Shown piece by piece: positions 20,815 to 31,915 of a DNA stretch of 64,000 nt. Source of the DNA: Stenogyne calaminthoides (Eukaryota > Streptophyta > Magnoliopsida > Lamiales > Lamiaceae). Every line of letters begins with the position of its first letter. Position 1 is the stretch's first letter. The stretch lies in contig JBBCBC010000022.1 in the NCBI GenBank assembly GCA_037126765.1, forward strand, positions 372,001 through 436,000. The letters are read 5' to 3'. The notes under the pieces are model-generated. The model saw only the letters and a list, made by a program, of their open reading frames with translations, was not told the DNA's origin and searched no databases. The position numbers and the translations under genes were made by a program.

Positions 20815-23800
20815 AAGCGTTGACTAGATGAATATTCTTTAGTTCATAGAATATTCTTTAGTTCAAAATATTCTTTTGTATATTCTTTTGTATTTATTGT
20901 TGGGTGCATTTACTTTTCTTTGATTTTGTTTCCCCTAATCACGGAAACTTTTTGTACATATGTTTATAATTGGGATAATCACCAATTGGGTTAATCGACC
21001 AAATTTTCGATCCTAATGATTTTGACCTTGCCGCCGCTCCCCCCCTCGGCAACATCGGGTCCTAATGCTCAATCCAGCGACCCTCTTCCTGTCACCTTGA
21101 TGATTAATATGGTGGTTTTTGCTGCTATCAAAAAATTAGACAAATCATGCGTAAAATGTTTTGATTTGATGGGCCTTTTGGCATCAATTGATGGAACTAA
21201 TTTGAATAATTGGGACAAGAAATTGCTTAGTGTTATTTTGATCAAAAGTTATTGCGTGATGCAGGTTGTGGTATGTTGATTAATTACATAAATAGGGATA
21301 GCGATTTAAATTGTGATCAATATATTCAATTCCCGTGAATGAAACCGATAAAAAGTCGTTTTGGTTCTTGAAGGGTTTTTAGTGCCGGATGGCTTTCCCT
21401 CAAATTGTGTGAGCAAAGCAATATGACCTCATGGTTCGATCGATGGAGGGATCGCCGCCCAGCGGATGTTGATCTTTCTCGACAAGTAGTGATCTGACGC
21501 TTTTATCATTTGGTTGGATGATATTCGGGGGGAATTAGTTTGGCCGACAGGGTGGAAACTTGAACGTTGCGGGATGTCGTGGAGAACTCTAAATGTTCAA
21601 ACTTGCATTCTCCGCTTCGTGCAATGTTTGGAAGATGATGAAGATGCACTTTTTGACAAGTGATTATTGTTGATATGGGAATTCTTTACATAGAGGATGC
21701 ACTAGTAAGATTATATGATATTAAAGTCGATGTTTTGTTGATCATGACGCCATTTTTGACATTTTTCGATAAATCCTCTTCCAAGTGATGGTGCTAAAGG
21801 TGTTGAAGAACAAATATGTAAGTTGAAGGCGAGTTATGATTTATGGCACCTACGCTGGGCATGTCCCATTTTCCATTATTTCGGAGTTAAATAAATTAGG
21901 GCATTTATCATCATCACTTACATTTTTACCAAATCCTCGTGTTTGTGGGAAAAAATAAGAGATTATGGTTAAATGATAAAGCGAAGTGCTTGAGTTAATT
22001 AATTTGTGATTTGTGGGGTGACCTATTGCTACTAATGATGGTTTTTGATAGCTTTGTTGATGATTATTCGCGTTTTTCTTGGATGAAGTCTGAAGGAGTC
22101 CGTTTCCAAAAGTTTGCTGCAATCAATTCTCTAGTACTATCAAAGTCTTTAGGTTTAATCGAGTTTATCCAAAACGTGACTTTATCTCCATGGCAAATCA
22201 TCATGTCCTTATACAAAGAAAATGGGCCGAAATTTGAACGAAAACATCGGCATATTTGTGAGCCTTTTTTTTCATGACAGCAAAAGATCCCTCAGTTCGA
22301 TGCCTTTGCCAACGCCTTGTATTTATTAACTACCATCCGGGTCTTATCGGCATATCGCCCTTTGAGATGGGGCTCCAAATTGAGTTTCAAAGTTTACTTT
22401 CTTAAGAGAGGAATGAAAATAAAAAAGACTTCATTTTTTCGGGATATAGCATGCACAAAAGATTTTCGTTGCTTTGGGTTGATCTTTGATCAATTTGTAT
22501 TATTTCCTTTTCACGGCTATGGGACCTCCAATGCAAAATCATAAGAGTTGGCGAGATAAAAAGTGTTCAATACAAAGCACACAAATTGTGGATGGAATTA
22601 CAAAATTCTAGTATCTTCAAAAGTAAATAATGGGTTGGGAAGCATTATTGTTGGTTCCCGAAAGAAATTCAAGAATAATCCTTAGGGGTTTAGGATTGTT
22701 GGCATTGATTTTCATCATACTGAGGCTCCGGTTTGAAAGGCGCCCTTTGAGTGTCGTATTGGCTCTTTCGGTCAAATTGGCATCCAATCAATGGATGTCA
22801 AAGCAATCTTGACAAACCGGTTTATGTCACAACCCCCGGTTTTGTGGATGCTCGGTTTTCGAATCATGTTTGGCTTAAAAACTTACGGAGTCAAGCTCCA
22901 CTTGCTTGGTTTGGTACCTATCTACTAAGTTTGGGTTTTTGCCAAAGTCGTTGTGATTAAAATCGGGGTAAGTCGGTTATTTTCCTTTTATTATATGTGA
23001 AGCGACATCATTATTGAAATTGCCAGATTTCATTTCTCGTACTCATCGAGAATTTGCCATCAAAGATCTCGCCGCCTCAACTATTTTTCTTGGACTTGAG
23101 GTTTCTTACACTTGGATGGACTCTTTGTTGGACAAGCCAAATCTTTTCATGACATTTTGGGCGTCTTTGAAATGGTTGACTCAAAGTGATGGTGGAGAGG
23201 GTTAGTGAACCGTGATCCACATTGTATGGTCCCTTGTTTGCTCTTCTTACGGTTGTATATATGTTTTGAGATGATCATGCAAACGTAAAGGGGTTTAAAA
23301 CGAGTATTTTTAGGATCTTGTTTGGGCTCGTTATAGAGGGTTCAACTTATGGATGGTAATCTTGTTTCTTTCTTCAAGTTGGGCATCAATGGGTGGCCGA
23401 ACTAGTGCGGTTATCTAATTGACGGATGTTGCCTCCTTCTCGGCTTTTTGCTTTGGACAACAAAATTGCTATCCCAACCAAAATATGTTCCCAATTGCTA
23501 AGCGGGCCAAACACATTGATCTTGATTATCACTTTGTTGTGAACTAGTCTCTTCGGGAAACCTACTCGTTTAGTTCCATCTCATCCGGTAGCGGATATCT
23601 TCACAAAGAGTCTCCCTCGACCCGGCATTTGAGCTTGCGTTCCTTTTTGCATGGATAATGATATTGGCGTTGACTAAAATAGAATATTCTTTGGACTTTA
23701 GTTCATAGAATATTCTTTTGTATATTCTTTTGTATTTAAAGGGATTTTTTGATTTACTTTTCTTTGATTTTTTGTTTCCCTAATCACGGAAACTTTTATT

Positions 23801-23826
23801 GTACATGATTTGTTTATAATTGTTTT
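20815..23826 (+). mobile_element. Copia element interleaved with a second MULE transposase copy
   Basis: Flanking LTR-like segments (about 20815-20990 and 23675-23825) share GAATATTCTTTAGTTCATAG, TATTCTTTTGTATT and CTAATCACGGAAACTTT. Between them copia coding words occur in normal order: FVDDYSRFSW (about 22060, integrase), ERKHRHI (about 22240), FDAFANALYLL (about 22300), PGFVDARFSNHVW and LLSLGFCQSRCD (about 22840-22960, RT), FAIKDL and FLGLEVSYT (about 23050), and an RNase H end near 23600. Interspersed, also in order, are blocks matching 19570-20800, for example 21509-21540, 21775-21823, 22540-22690 and 23230-23500. No frame is open. Either a real shuffled insertion or an assembly artefact. 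Confidence 0.7.
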
Positions 23827-23837
23827 TCCCTAATATC

Positions 23838-24065
23838 AGAAAATTTGTTCCCTGATGCAGATAACAGGTTTTGTGTGCAGCACCTAGTAACATGAAAAAG
23901 GATGGCTTTTTAGGACTTGCAATTAAAAATGCATTGTGGGCAGCATCTAGAGCAACAAGGATCGAAGTATTCAACACTAGAATGCAAGAAATTAAGGACT
24001 TGGATGAAAAGGCATATGATTGGCTAGTGAAGAAAACACCTTCTCAATGGTCAAGTGATAATTGA
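23838..24065 (+). pseudogene. MULE transposase C-terminal fragment
   Basis: Begins PDADNRFCVQH, then after a one-base shift MKKDGFLGLAIKNALWAASR and DLDEKAYDWLVKKTPSQWS. Plant MuDR-type transposases have this RFCVRHL...LWKAARAT...AYEWL...P..W order just before the C-terminal zinc knuckle. It stops at TGA 24063 without the CCHC knuckle. It is the right-hand remainder of the transposase split by the 20815-23826 insertion. Confidence 0.8.
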
Positions 24066-24280
24066 ATTCATAATTAGTTGTTGGTCTGAAGTAGTGTTAT
24101 GGTATTTTGTATTATGGTATTGAAATCCAACAAGACAAGTATTTTGCATTATGGTATTTTGTGTTATGGTATTTTGTGTTATGGATGTGTTTTGTATGAA
24201 CAAGAAAGTGAACAATTGCATACTCTGTTGGACTAATGTTTTGTGTTATTTAGTTTGGTTTACATGTTTGGTTTGTTAAT

Positions 24281-24706
24281 GGTTTTTGTTTGTTGGTTAT
24301 TGTTGGTGTTACTAGCAAGGGAAAAAAGTATTTAAGATGTTCAGATTTACAGGTTTACCATATCAGATTTTTGTTTTGGCTACTGCCTTCCTTTTGGTGT
24401 CTAATTAGAGTTCATTTGTGTTTTGTTTTTTCTGTTTTCTGCTGAAGTGATACTTTTCAGTATTACAAGTGATACTTTTTAGTATTACAAGTTGGTTTTT
24501 GTTTGTTGGTTATTGTTGGTGTTACTAGCAAGGGAAAAAAAGTATTTTTGGTGTTCAGATTTAAAGGTTTACCATATCAGATTTTTGTTTTGGCTACTGT
24601 CTTCCTTTTGGCTACTAATTAGAGTTCATTTGTGTTTTGTTTTTTTCTGTTTTCTGCTGAAGTGATACTTTTTAGTATTACAAGTGATACTTTTTAAAAC
24701 TATACT
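24281..24706 (+). repeat. 213-bp tandem repeat, two copies
   Basis: Units start GGTTTTTGTTTGTTGGTTAT at 24281 and 24494 and run through TACCATATCAGATTTTTG to AGTGATACTTTTTAGTATT. Near-identical, so recent. It lies in the 3' flank of the transposase remnant. The rest of 24066-24865 has no gene. Confidence 0.85.
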
Positions 24707-24865
24707 GCAAAATGAAAATCTATTAAATACACCTTACATTGGCTGAAATTGATGATCAAAATTGCCTTCGAACTGAATTGAAATGCAAAATTAGTGCCAA
24801 AAGAAAAATACGTCTTCACTAATACCTTACAAAGCTGCCAAATACATTACACACATCCTAGTAAA

Positions 24866-25440
24866 CTACATGAGCTCCATATAATCAAACTTGTTTCCCT
24901 TGTTACATATTAAAAGAAATGATACCACAACACCCACCATCACATAAGTGCCAAACCAAAACATTTGTTTCTTCCTTTTCTTCATTATATCCAATTCTTG
25001 TGTCGGCTTGTTCTTCAATTCCATTAATTCAAAATTCAAAGATCTTTCCACACTCTTTGCTTTCCTCAACTCAGCTTCTAGTGGTTTCTCTTTAATCTTG
25101 AGAACATTGATTTCATCTTCAAGCCTATCAAGCTTTTTGAGGAATCGAGGGATAATCACTTTAGATCTTTAGCAAATTTCAGGATCAAACCACCTAAAAA
25201 ATCCACAATATCCACCTGTCTATGAACAATAAAAGCTTAACATTAAATTATACTTCATTAAAGGAAATATAAAAAAGAGTATATTGTAATTAAAAAATAG
25301 AGATATACATTGTAATTAGGGCATGACCAAAACCTTCTTCCTGGATTTTCTGGAGTCCAAGAATTCTTCAATTGAAGCTCAATCCCGCAGTTACAAAACA
25401 CACGTTCAAGTTGAAAATCATTGTCGGTGGATTCCACCGA
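24866..25440 (-). pseudogene. GRF-type zinc finger, coiled-coil, membrane-anchor protein inside the MULE
   Basis: Reverse strand, convergent with the transposase. First exon (about 25440-25318) encodes an SSSSRS-rich start, then CNCG, SWTPENPGRRFWSCPNY: the first half of a GRF zinc finger (C-x-C ... NPGR-F..C). After an intron of about 0.1 kb the second exon gives GGYCGFFRWFDPEIC, completing the domain, then a TAA stop (25169-25171), then IIPRFLKKLDRLEDEI with a long coiled coil and a C-terminal hydrophobic span VMVGVVVSFLLIC. Splice junction is not clean. GRF fingers bind single-stranded DNA in other proteins; this small plant architecture is of unknown function. The in-frame stop makes it a pseudogene. 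Confidence 0.75.
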
Positions 25441-25589
25441 TCGACTTGAGCTCGAACGCTTTTCTTGAGGGAAAAAAGAAAAACGTTAATAACAACTTCA
25501 ATGTAGAACATACCAGCAATAAAAACACACCTTTAGTTGAAGATTACAGGCTTGATTGAAAATAAATTGGGGAAATTAGAATTAGGGGA

Positions 25590-25810
25590 GGAGGAAAGAG
25601 GCGCGACGAATTGGTGGGGAAAAATGAAGAGCCCTAATATAATTCGCGCCTAGTCCAGTTGCTCCGGTTACTTGGTTGACGGTGAAATTACGTCATCATC
25701 AAATCTGATTTAAAAAGTATAGTTAAGTGATTAATTTTGATGAAGTGTGAAACCCGGTGACCAAAAGTGAAATTCGGGTAAAGTTTAGTGACCAAAAGTG
25801 AAATTAACCC
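25590..25810. repeat. Right terminal inverted repeat of the MULE
   Basis: Reverse complement of the left repeat, ending AAATTAACCC at 25810 and followed by TTAATTATT. Confidence 0.9.
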
Positions 25811-25819
25811 TTAATTATT

Positions 25820-27180
25820 TTGATTGTAAAAATTGAAAATATCATGTATTTTTATAAAAAAAAAAGTAAATACTCGTGGCTAGAAAAATTTTGAATTTTC
25901 AATACAATTAAATTAACCCATACTAAATGATAATAAGTGATAGTTTAATTAAAAAGCAATTAATGGCTTGTGCTCTAGAAAGAAGGCAAAGGGAGCGATG
26001 AGATGGTAGTAGCTAACAACATGATTCCCACTGGAAATGAATTTGGAGTTATGGAAGTTATAACTCTATTTTACTCAAAACACATTCTAGTTTGAACATA
26101 TGTCTTTTTTGTGTTGATAAAAATTCTGACTTTTTTATTGTGGTTAAACTCTTATTTATACACTTTACAAGATCTCTTATACGGTTATTAATGAGGCGTT
26201 ATTTAAGCCCTTAAAATCAATCTATATTAAATAATGAGGTCGTTGCCTTCCTAATTAACCGCTGCGACGATCGCACCTGAATTCAGCTTCCTGATTTGCC
26301 TTTTATTCCTATTTTGACGACGTGACACAGGCTCTTTCTATAGCTATAAATCTTTCTTGACTTGTTTTTGAATTTATCCTTCCTTAAGCCGCTTGTCGAT
26401 TCCTTGTAATTCGGCTCCGATCTATGACTTGGTTTTCGTATCAACTCGCTTATGTCATTTCTTGAAGTTGCCTCATAATTATGAGGCCGCCTTGTGATCA
26501 TACTAATTGAGCATAGGCGGATTCAAAATACAAATTTTGAAGGGATGAAAGTGTAAAAAAACACGTGTTTTAAGTTTAATTAATAAATATCAACACTTAT
26601 ATAATGCTAAAATTTTATACATACATACATATATAACTAAACGATGAGAACAATTATATAAATTAGTATAATTATACACATATCTCCATATATATATATA
26701 TATATACACATTGGAAAAAAAAGTTTGCAGCCCCCACCCCCGGATCCGCCATTGGCCATGTGTCATTCCTTTGTGCACATGGAATACAACAACCAACTTG
26801 CTGAAAAATAAAGGACAAATATATATGTTTATAACTTGTCACGTGATAGAAAATTGAAAGTAACATTTAGATTTGTAGATCTGAATTATTGTCCTATTTG
26901 TTGTGTGAACATCTTAAATTAATTAAACATGAGTTTCTTATTGTTTGGCAGAACACTAAAATACATAACAAATAGTACAAGTTAATAAATTAAAGAATGA
27001 CTCAATATTTCTTTTACCTAGAGTCTATTTATAGATTCATTGCTCTGAATTATTGTCCTTTTTGTTACACGTGATGATCGTGAACCTCTTAAATTTTTCT
27101 CAACTGCTAATCACGTACATTTTCAAAGTCTACCCTACATTATTTATTTACAAATTTTATTTTTTGAAAACTAATTAATA
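25820..27180. other. Gene-free spacer with a possible hAT-like relict
   Basis: No gene seen. At 26514-26755 GGCGGATTCAAAATAC at the left and CCCCGGATCCGCC at the right face each other like the ends of hAT-type elements, but no target duplication remains. A (TA) tract lies near 26690. The ATTATTGTCC and TCTACCCTACATTATTTATT words at 26890-27150 recur near 9800 and 13930. Confidence 0.4.
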
Positions 27181-27190
27181 AAGAAAAATT

Positions 27191-27521
27191 GGGGTTTAAA
27201 TCGAAAGTAATTAAAATAGCTTTCTTGGCGCTTTATTGAAAAAAGATCTGCATTATATATCGTATGTTTCAATTTAGACCGTATGTTTTTCAATTTTGAG
27301 AATTTAATAAAAATCGACGGAGCTTTAGGTCAAACGTGAAAAACAGCGTCGTTTTAGGGCCGAATTATCATAAAATGAATTTCGCTTTTCGGTAATTTAT
27401 CATAAAATTGCGTCGTTTTTGGGTAGTTTGAAAACATTGGACTAAATTGAAACACGTGATATATACTTGCAGACCTTTTCAATAAAATAAAAAATCTTAT
27501 CTCATTTCGATTTAAATCCCC
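27191..27521. mobile_element. Mutator-type MITE at the left end of duplication S
   Basis: Starts GGGGTTTAAATCGAAAG and ends CGATTTAAATCCCC, flanked by the 10-bp AAGAAAAATT at 27181-27190 and 27522-27531. The arms are decayed here; they are much better preserved in the copy at 56812-57175. Confidence 0.7.
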
Positions 27522-27567
27522 AAGAAAAATTAAACAATCGCTCAATATTCTTTTACCTACAATAATA

Positions 27568-28718
27568 CTCCCCCTCCCAATTATATAGACTTGTTTTCCT
27601 TTTATAAATGTCTCAAATATATAGGCTTGTTTCTACATAAAATAATTTTTTTTAATTAATTTACTAATATAACATTATGCATTAATTATGTTGGAAACTA
27701 TACGAATCATTAAATAAGGATAAAATAAAATTTTTGTTTATTTAATTTACTTTTTTAATATAATTTTTTAATGGGCACGGCTATTTACACCCATTAATTT
27801 GCTTAGTACACCCACTTCTTTCCCCTTTTTTTTTTTTTTTTTACTAAACACACCCACAATCAAATCTCATGAATTCATTCAAACAAAAAATATATCTTCT
27901 TCTCCTCACACCCTCGAAACTTTAAATCTTGAATTCTTCATAATTATCCGACTTTCTACTTCTCACTCCTTTCTTAAGATCGATATATTTGTCATTATTT
28001 TCATTCAATTTTAGTTTGTGTTCTAATTCATTTCAATATCTGAATATTTTGGAGAAACACGATCTACCCAAATCTGCTCAAATTTCAAACACGATCCATT
28101 TATGAAATCACATATGATCTATTTTATCTTTTATTTTTACAGAAGAAAGTTCACAAGTAAAAGAAAAAAAAAATTCAGAGATCTTGTGCACGTAATAGAA
28201 ATATACATCCAAACAAAAAAAGAAAAAAAAGAAAACAAAAACACGATCCATTGTGCGAACTATTTTAGAGTGCTGAATGCTACATATATCTTCATTCACA
28301 AATTTAAGGTTAGACTCTTTTATAATCATATATAATTGAATATTTTGTCTAAAGACTAAGAACTTGTAGGAAATGGGGTATCTTGTTTTGACGTCAATGG
28401 AAATAAATGAAAATGGCGTGTCACGGCCGATGGGTATTCTACTTTTCAACTTTTAATTAATTAATTGATAGGTGTGGTAATTGTGTTGTATTAAATGAAA
28501 CGGACGTGTATTTATTAAAGATGGTGAAAATATTATTTTGAAAATATAGTTGTAAATTTAAAAATAAATATACTATGTAAAATTTGAAAATAAGTAAAAT
28601 ATAAGGTGGGTGTACTAAGTAATGGGTGAACTTAGTAAATTGATGGGTGTTAGTAGTTGCGCTCTTTTTTAATTTGTGTGAAAAGTCAAACAAGTCTATT
28701 TATTTGGGATGAAGGGAG
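27568..28718. mobile_element. Stowaway-like element, 1.15 kb including a nested element
   Basis: Ends CTCCCCCTCCCAA and TTGGGATGAAGGGAG, with TA on both sides (27566-27567, 28719-28720). Inverted arms share ATAGACTTGTTT. The size reflects the nested element at 27773-28664. Second copy at 57222-58364. Confidence 0.75.
27773..28664. mobile_element. Nested non-autonomous element with 9-bp duplication, 892 bp
   Basis: The left end GGGCACGGCTATTTACACCC and the reversed right end GAGCGCAACTACTAACACCC are inverted, with AATTT(G/A)CT(T/A)AGT continuing. The perfect 9-bp TTTTTTAAT flanks are at 27764-27772 and 28665-28673, which suggests the Mutator superfamily. No transposase. Second copy at 57429-58310. 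Confidence 0.78.
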
Positions 28719-29030
28719 TACGTCTTTAGATGAAAGAAAAAAAAAACTCCGATTTTAATATTTGCTGAATAGAAGAACCAGAGAACCGACCTTATCCTCT
28801 GTCACTTGAATACAAATGGCTTGCACAAAAAAAAATAAAATATTAATATTAATATTAGGTAAGACTTTATGTGAGATAGTCAGGTATATGAAATGCTGGC
28901 TATTACCGAATTAATATAACCGTAACACTTTTGTGAATTAGGTTTATACATGAACTCTATCACAGTTATGTGATTATCATTGTTATGCATAAAAACTTTC
29001 CCTGTTTAAAAGTACAAAATATTTTTTAAA

Positions 29031-29106
29031 CAGTGATAATTTTTGCACATAACAGTGATAATTTTTATATATAACAGTGATAATTTTTATACATAACAGT
29101 GGTATT
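29031..29106 (+). repeat. 22-bp tandem repeat
   Basis: CAGTGATAATTTTT followed by (A/G)(T/C)A(C/T)ATAA, starting at 29031, 29053, 29075 and 29097. Conserved in copy S2 near 58677. The rest of 28720-29678 has no gene. Confidence 0.8.
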
Positions 29107-29678
29107 AAAAAATCGAGTTTACGGTGAACTCGAGTTCACACAAGTTTTTGTCTTAATATAAATGAACAAATTTCACAATTTTGTGCAAGTTTAAGTTTGT
29201 ACAGCCTCATTATGTGACTATATTGTTTTTAAGTATTAATAGTAAATACTGGTGATATATAGAAAGTCTAAATCACATTTGGTTTCATACTTTTGGCATG
29301 AATAGGTTTAGTCCCAATTTTTATGACAATGTACAATTTAAGTATCAAATTATAATTTACTGAAAAACACGATGTCGTTTTAGTGCATGTAATCGACACA
29401 GCAAATTATCATTTTTTTCAAATTTAAATATAATATTTTATTTTTATCCTTCTATTTATTTTTTGTGATAGTATGTACTAAGAAAATTTATTGTATGTAT
29501 ATAAACAAAGTGATAAAAGTATCAAATTATATATATATATATATATTGTTATTCAATTAATAAATATTTTAATTTGTGTGAAGTATAGCAATAATTAAAA
29601 TGGGTCGACTAAATATCTACTTCTGAACTATTTTACCATTTTTACAAAATTTATACTGTACACTCTCATCCACATTCA

Positions 29679-29732
29679 CCCACGATCACATCCGATTTTT
29701 CCGCGACCACATATTCCGTCTTAATTAAATGC
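29679..29732 (+). repeat. 54-bp direct repeat flanking a MITE pair
   Basis: The segment from CCCACGATCACATCCG to TTAATTAAATGC recurs at 30428-30481, on the far side of two MITEs. In S2 (about 59320-59373) it is present once and uninterrupted. Confidence 0.85.
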
Positions 29733-30424
29733 GGTTGGATTCCAGTGCCAAAACAGTACATATCCTCTAAATTTAACACATGTCTCATGTTTTAATTATT
29801 TAAAATTTTAAACTCTATACCCTAAATCATGAATCATAAACCCTAAATTATGAACCATTCGGACCGGGTGAACCATGAACCACTTGGGTCGGGTTAAGTC
29901 CAGGTCGGGTAACAGAAAAAACTGAATTTTTTTTTAAAAAAATTATTTAATAATTTTTTTAGATTTTAAATAATTTAAATATAAGACAAGTGTCAAATTG
30001 AGAGGTTATGGAACATGAGTGAAATATCAAACTTTGGAACTGAGGAATCCGTGTGAATTAAATGCATGATGTAATTAACCGGTTGGATTCCTCTGTGCCA
30101 AAATAGGATGTTCCACCCATGTTCCATATCCTCTAAATTTGATACGTGTTCAATGTTTTAATTATTTAAAATTTTAAACTCTATAACCTAATTAAGAACC
30201 CTAAATCCTAAATCATGAACCATTCAGGTTGGGTGAACCATGAATCACTTGTGACGGGTTAAGTTCGGGTCGGGTAACAGAAAAAACTGAAAAAAGAAAA
30301 ATTAAAAAAAAGTTAATATTTTTTTTTTAAATTTTAAATAATTTAAATATGAGACACATGCCAAATTAAGAGATCATGGAACATAAATGGAATACCCCAC
30401 ATTGTAACAGAGGGCTCCGTACGG
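29733..30424. mobile_element. Two hAT-type MITEs inserted only in copy S1
   Basis: First member 29733-30057 (GGTTGGATTCC to GAGGAATCCGTGTG) has the AATTAAATGC flank on both sides (29723-29732, 30056-30065). The second member spans 30080-30424 (CGGTTGGATTCCTC to CTCCGTACGG). Both match the element at 16153-16476. The uninterrupted S2 site shows that they arrived after, or independently of, the S duplication. Confidence 0.78.
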
Positions 30425-31915
30425 TATCCCACGATCACATCCGATTTTTCCGCGACCACATATTCCGTCTTAATTAAATGCATGAGGTAATTAACAAGAA
30501 AACAAAAGTGCAAATGGTCCTGAATAATATTCCCTCCATTTTTTCAACGGAATGAGATGTTTTATAATTATTTTTTATTTTGTATTTCATAATATGAATT
30601 AATGATTTATGGAATAATAAAAAATATCCAACTGGAAAATATACTGGAATTATTCTGAGCTTGATGATAATTTCCATAACTTTCCTATGAAGGTTTTGTT
30701 AGGATTATCTTTGGAAAGTATCTTTTCTTTTGTATAATCAAATTTGGATTCGATCTTATTTTGAAATAAATTGTTTATCATTCGATCTTTTAAATATCAT
30801 CGAATGTTATATATATTTCTTTGATAAACTGTTCAATAAATAGTCGTGTTACATTGTAGTTAATTTAGTGATAACGGATCACGAAGATTAAATTAACGAT
30901 TTCCTTGAACCAAAAGTACATCATTCACTTACCCAGATAGAAATGAACAATCCCATCGTGAAAGGTTGAAGTGTAAGGCTCGGGATTGACTTGTCTTGAC
31001 CAAGAGATTACACTAGTGCATGTCTAGTCTTATTTGAATAGGACCTACGTGAGGACAAATTCTTGATCTTGAACTAGGAAGAATTAGACGCCGATGGTTC
31101 GTTATTTCTTAACCTTCGTCCCTTAAATAGGATCGTGTGGTTAGTAATTATTGTTTTGACTTATTACGGGTAGAGAATCGTGAGATTCAATACTTTATAT
31201 CTTGGGCAATATTATTGGTCACGTGTGATTCTTAAGATTTAATCTGAGAGAATCGTGTGCAAAAATGCAACTTTGTTCGATTTGCCCCTTGGGAGGTTCA
31301 TAAGTTTTATCATACCAAATCTTGCAAGTGGAACTAGTTTAGGTATGGATAATAATGTTGAAATGTTAACCAAGGAGGAAAAGATATTAATTAATGGAAA
31401 GTTATTTGATTGGCTTGAATTAATTAATTAATGGGCTAGATAATCTTAAACACGAGAAATAATAACCGGGAGCCATATTGACTGTAATATGGGTTAAGAT
31501 AGATAGTGCAATATTAATTATGTAGTGGGATTAATTAATATTTATGGGCTTGAATAATATTGTGGCTCAATATTGATAATTCAAGATCCATTGGAAGATC
31601 CAATCTTAATTCTCCTAAAGGCCCCTCAAGTAGCCCAAACATAAAGTCTAATAACTGAAAAAGGTGTTTAAAAATAAAATAAATTTTGTTGCTATTTTTC
31701 TTCATTTTTTTCGAAAAATATGAATAAAAGGGGAGAAAGATTTTCTTTGAATTTTGTTATGGAATGAAGATATGTATTCTTGGAATACAAGATTATCTCA
31801 TTAAATTCAAGAAATCTCCCACTTGGTTATTTATATGAAGTTTTCGAAAATTTTGAAAGAATAAAGGAAAGAAAGATTTTCTTGATTTTCTTGAAAAGAT
31901 ATTATGGAAGATATG

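Larger units (their letters stand above)
18943..25810 (+). mobile_element. Mutator-like element (MULE), 6868 bp, with perfect 9-bp target duplication
   Basis: Terminal inverted repeats of about 215 bp (18943-19160 and 25590-25810) both begin GGGTTAATTTCACTTTTGG. Perfect 9-bp TTAATTATT flanks lie at 18934-18942 and 25811-25819. Inside, left to right: transposase N-terminus, MuDR-type DNA-binding domain, a decayed start of the catalytic domain, a 3-kb copia-containing insertion, the transposase C-terminus, a 213-bp tandem repeat, and a convergent GRF-zinc-finger frame. Frameshifts and the insertion make it non-autonomous now. MULE layout with a second, convergent gene recalls maize MuDR (mudrA/mudrB), but the second protein here is unrelated in sequence type to my knowledge. 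Confidence 0.9.
27191..30632 (+). repeat. Segmental duplication S, copy 1
   Basis: Collinear and near-identical with 56812-59525 from GGTTTAAATCG to AAAAATATCCAAC. It holds three nested terminal-inverted-repeat elements common to both copies, and a pair of hAT-type MITEs (29733-30424) absent from copy 2. No protein-coding gene is visible; short frames here are not conserved between copies. Confidence 0.88.

Noticed and set aside
22011..23205. Individual frames of 60-88 aa in the mosaic as genes
   Set aside because: They are copia and MULE words fused by the mosaic; none spans a domain.
26514..26755. Complete hAT element
   Set aside because: End words face each other but no 8-bp duplication is visible, so kept only as a possible relict.
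27799..28693. Small frames within the nested elements of S1 (71-113 aa)
   Set aside because: Low complexity, Phe/Ile/Lys-rich, and changed by indels in the S2 copy (57453-58339).
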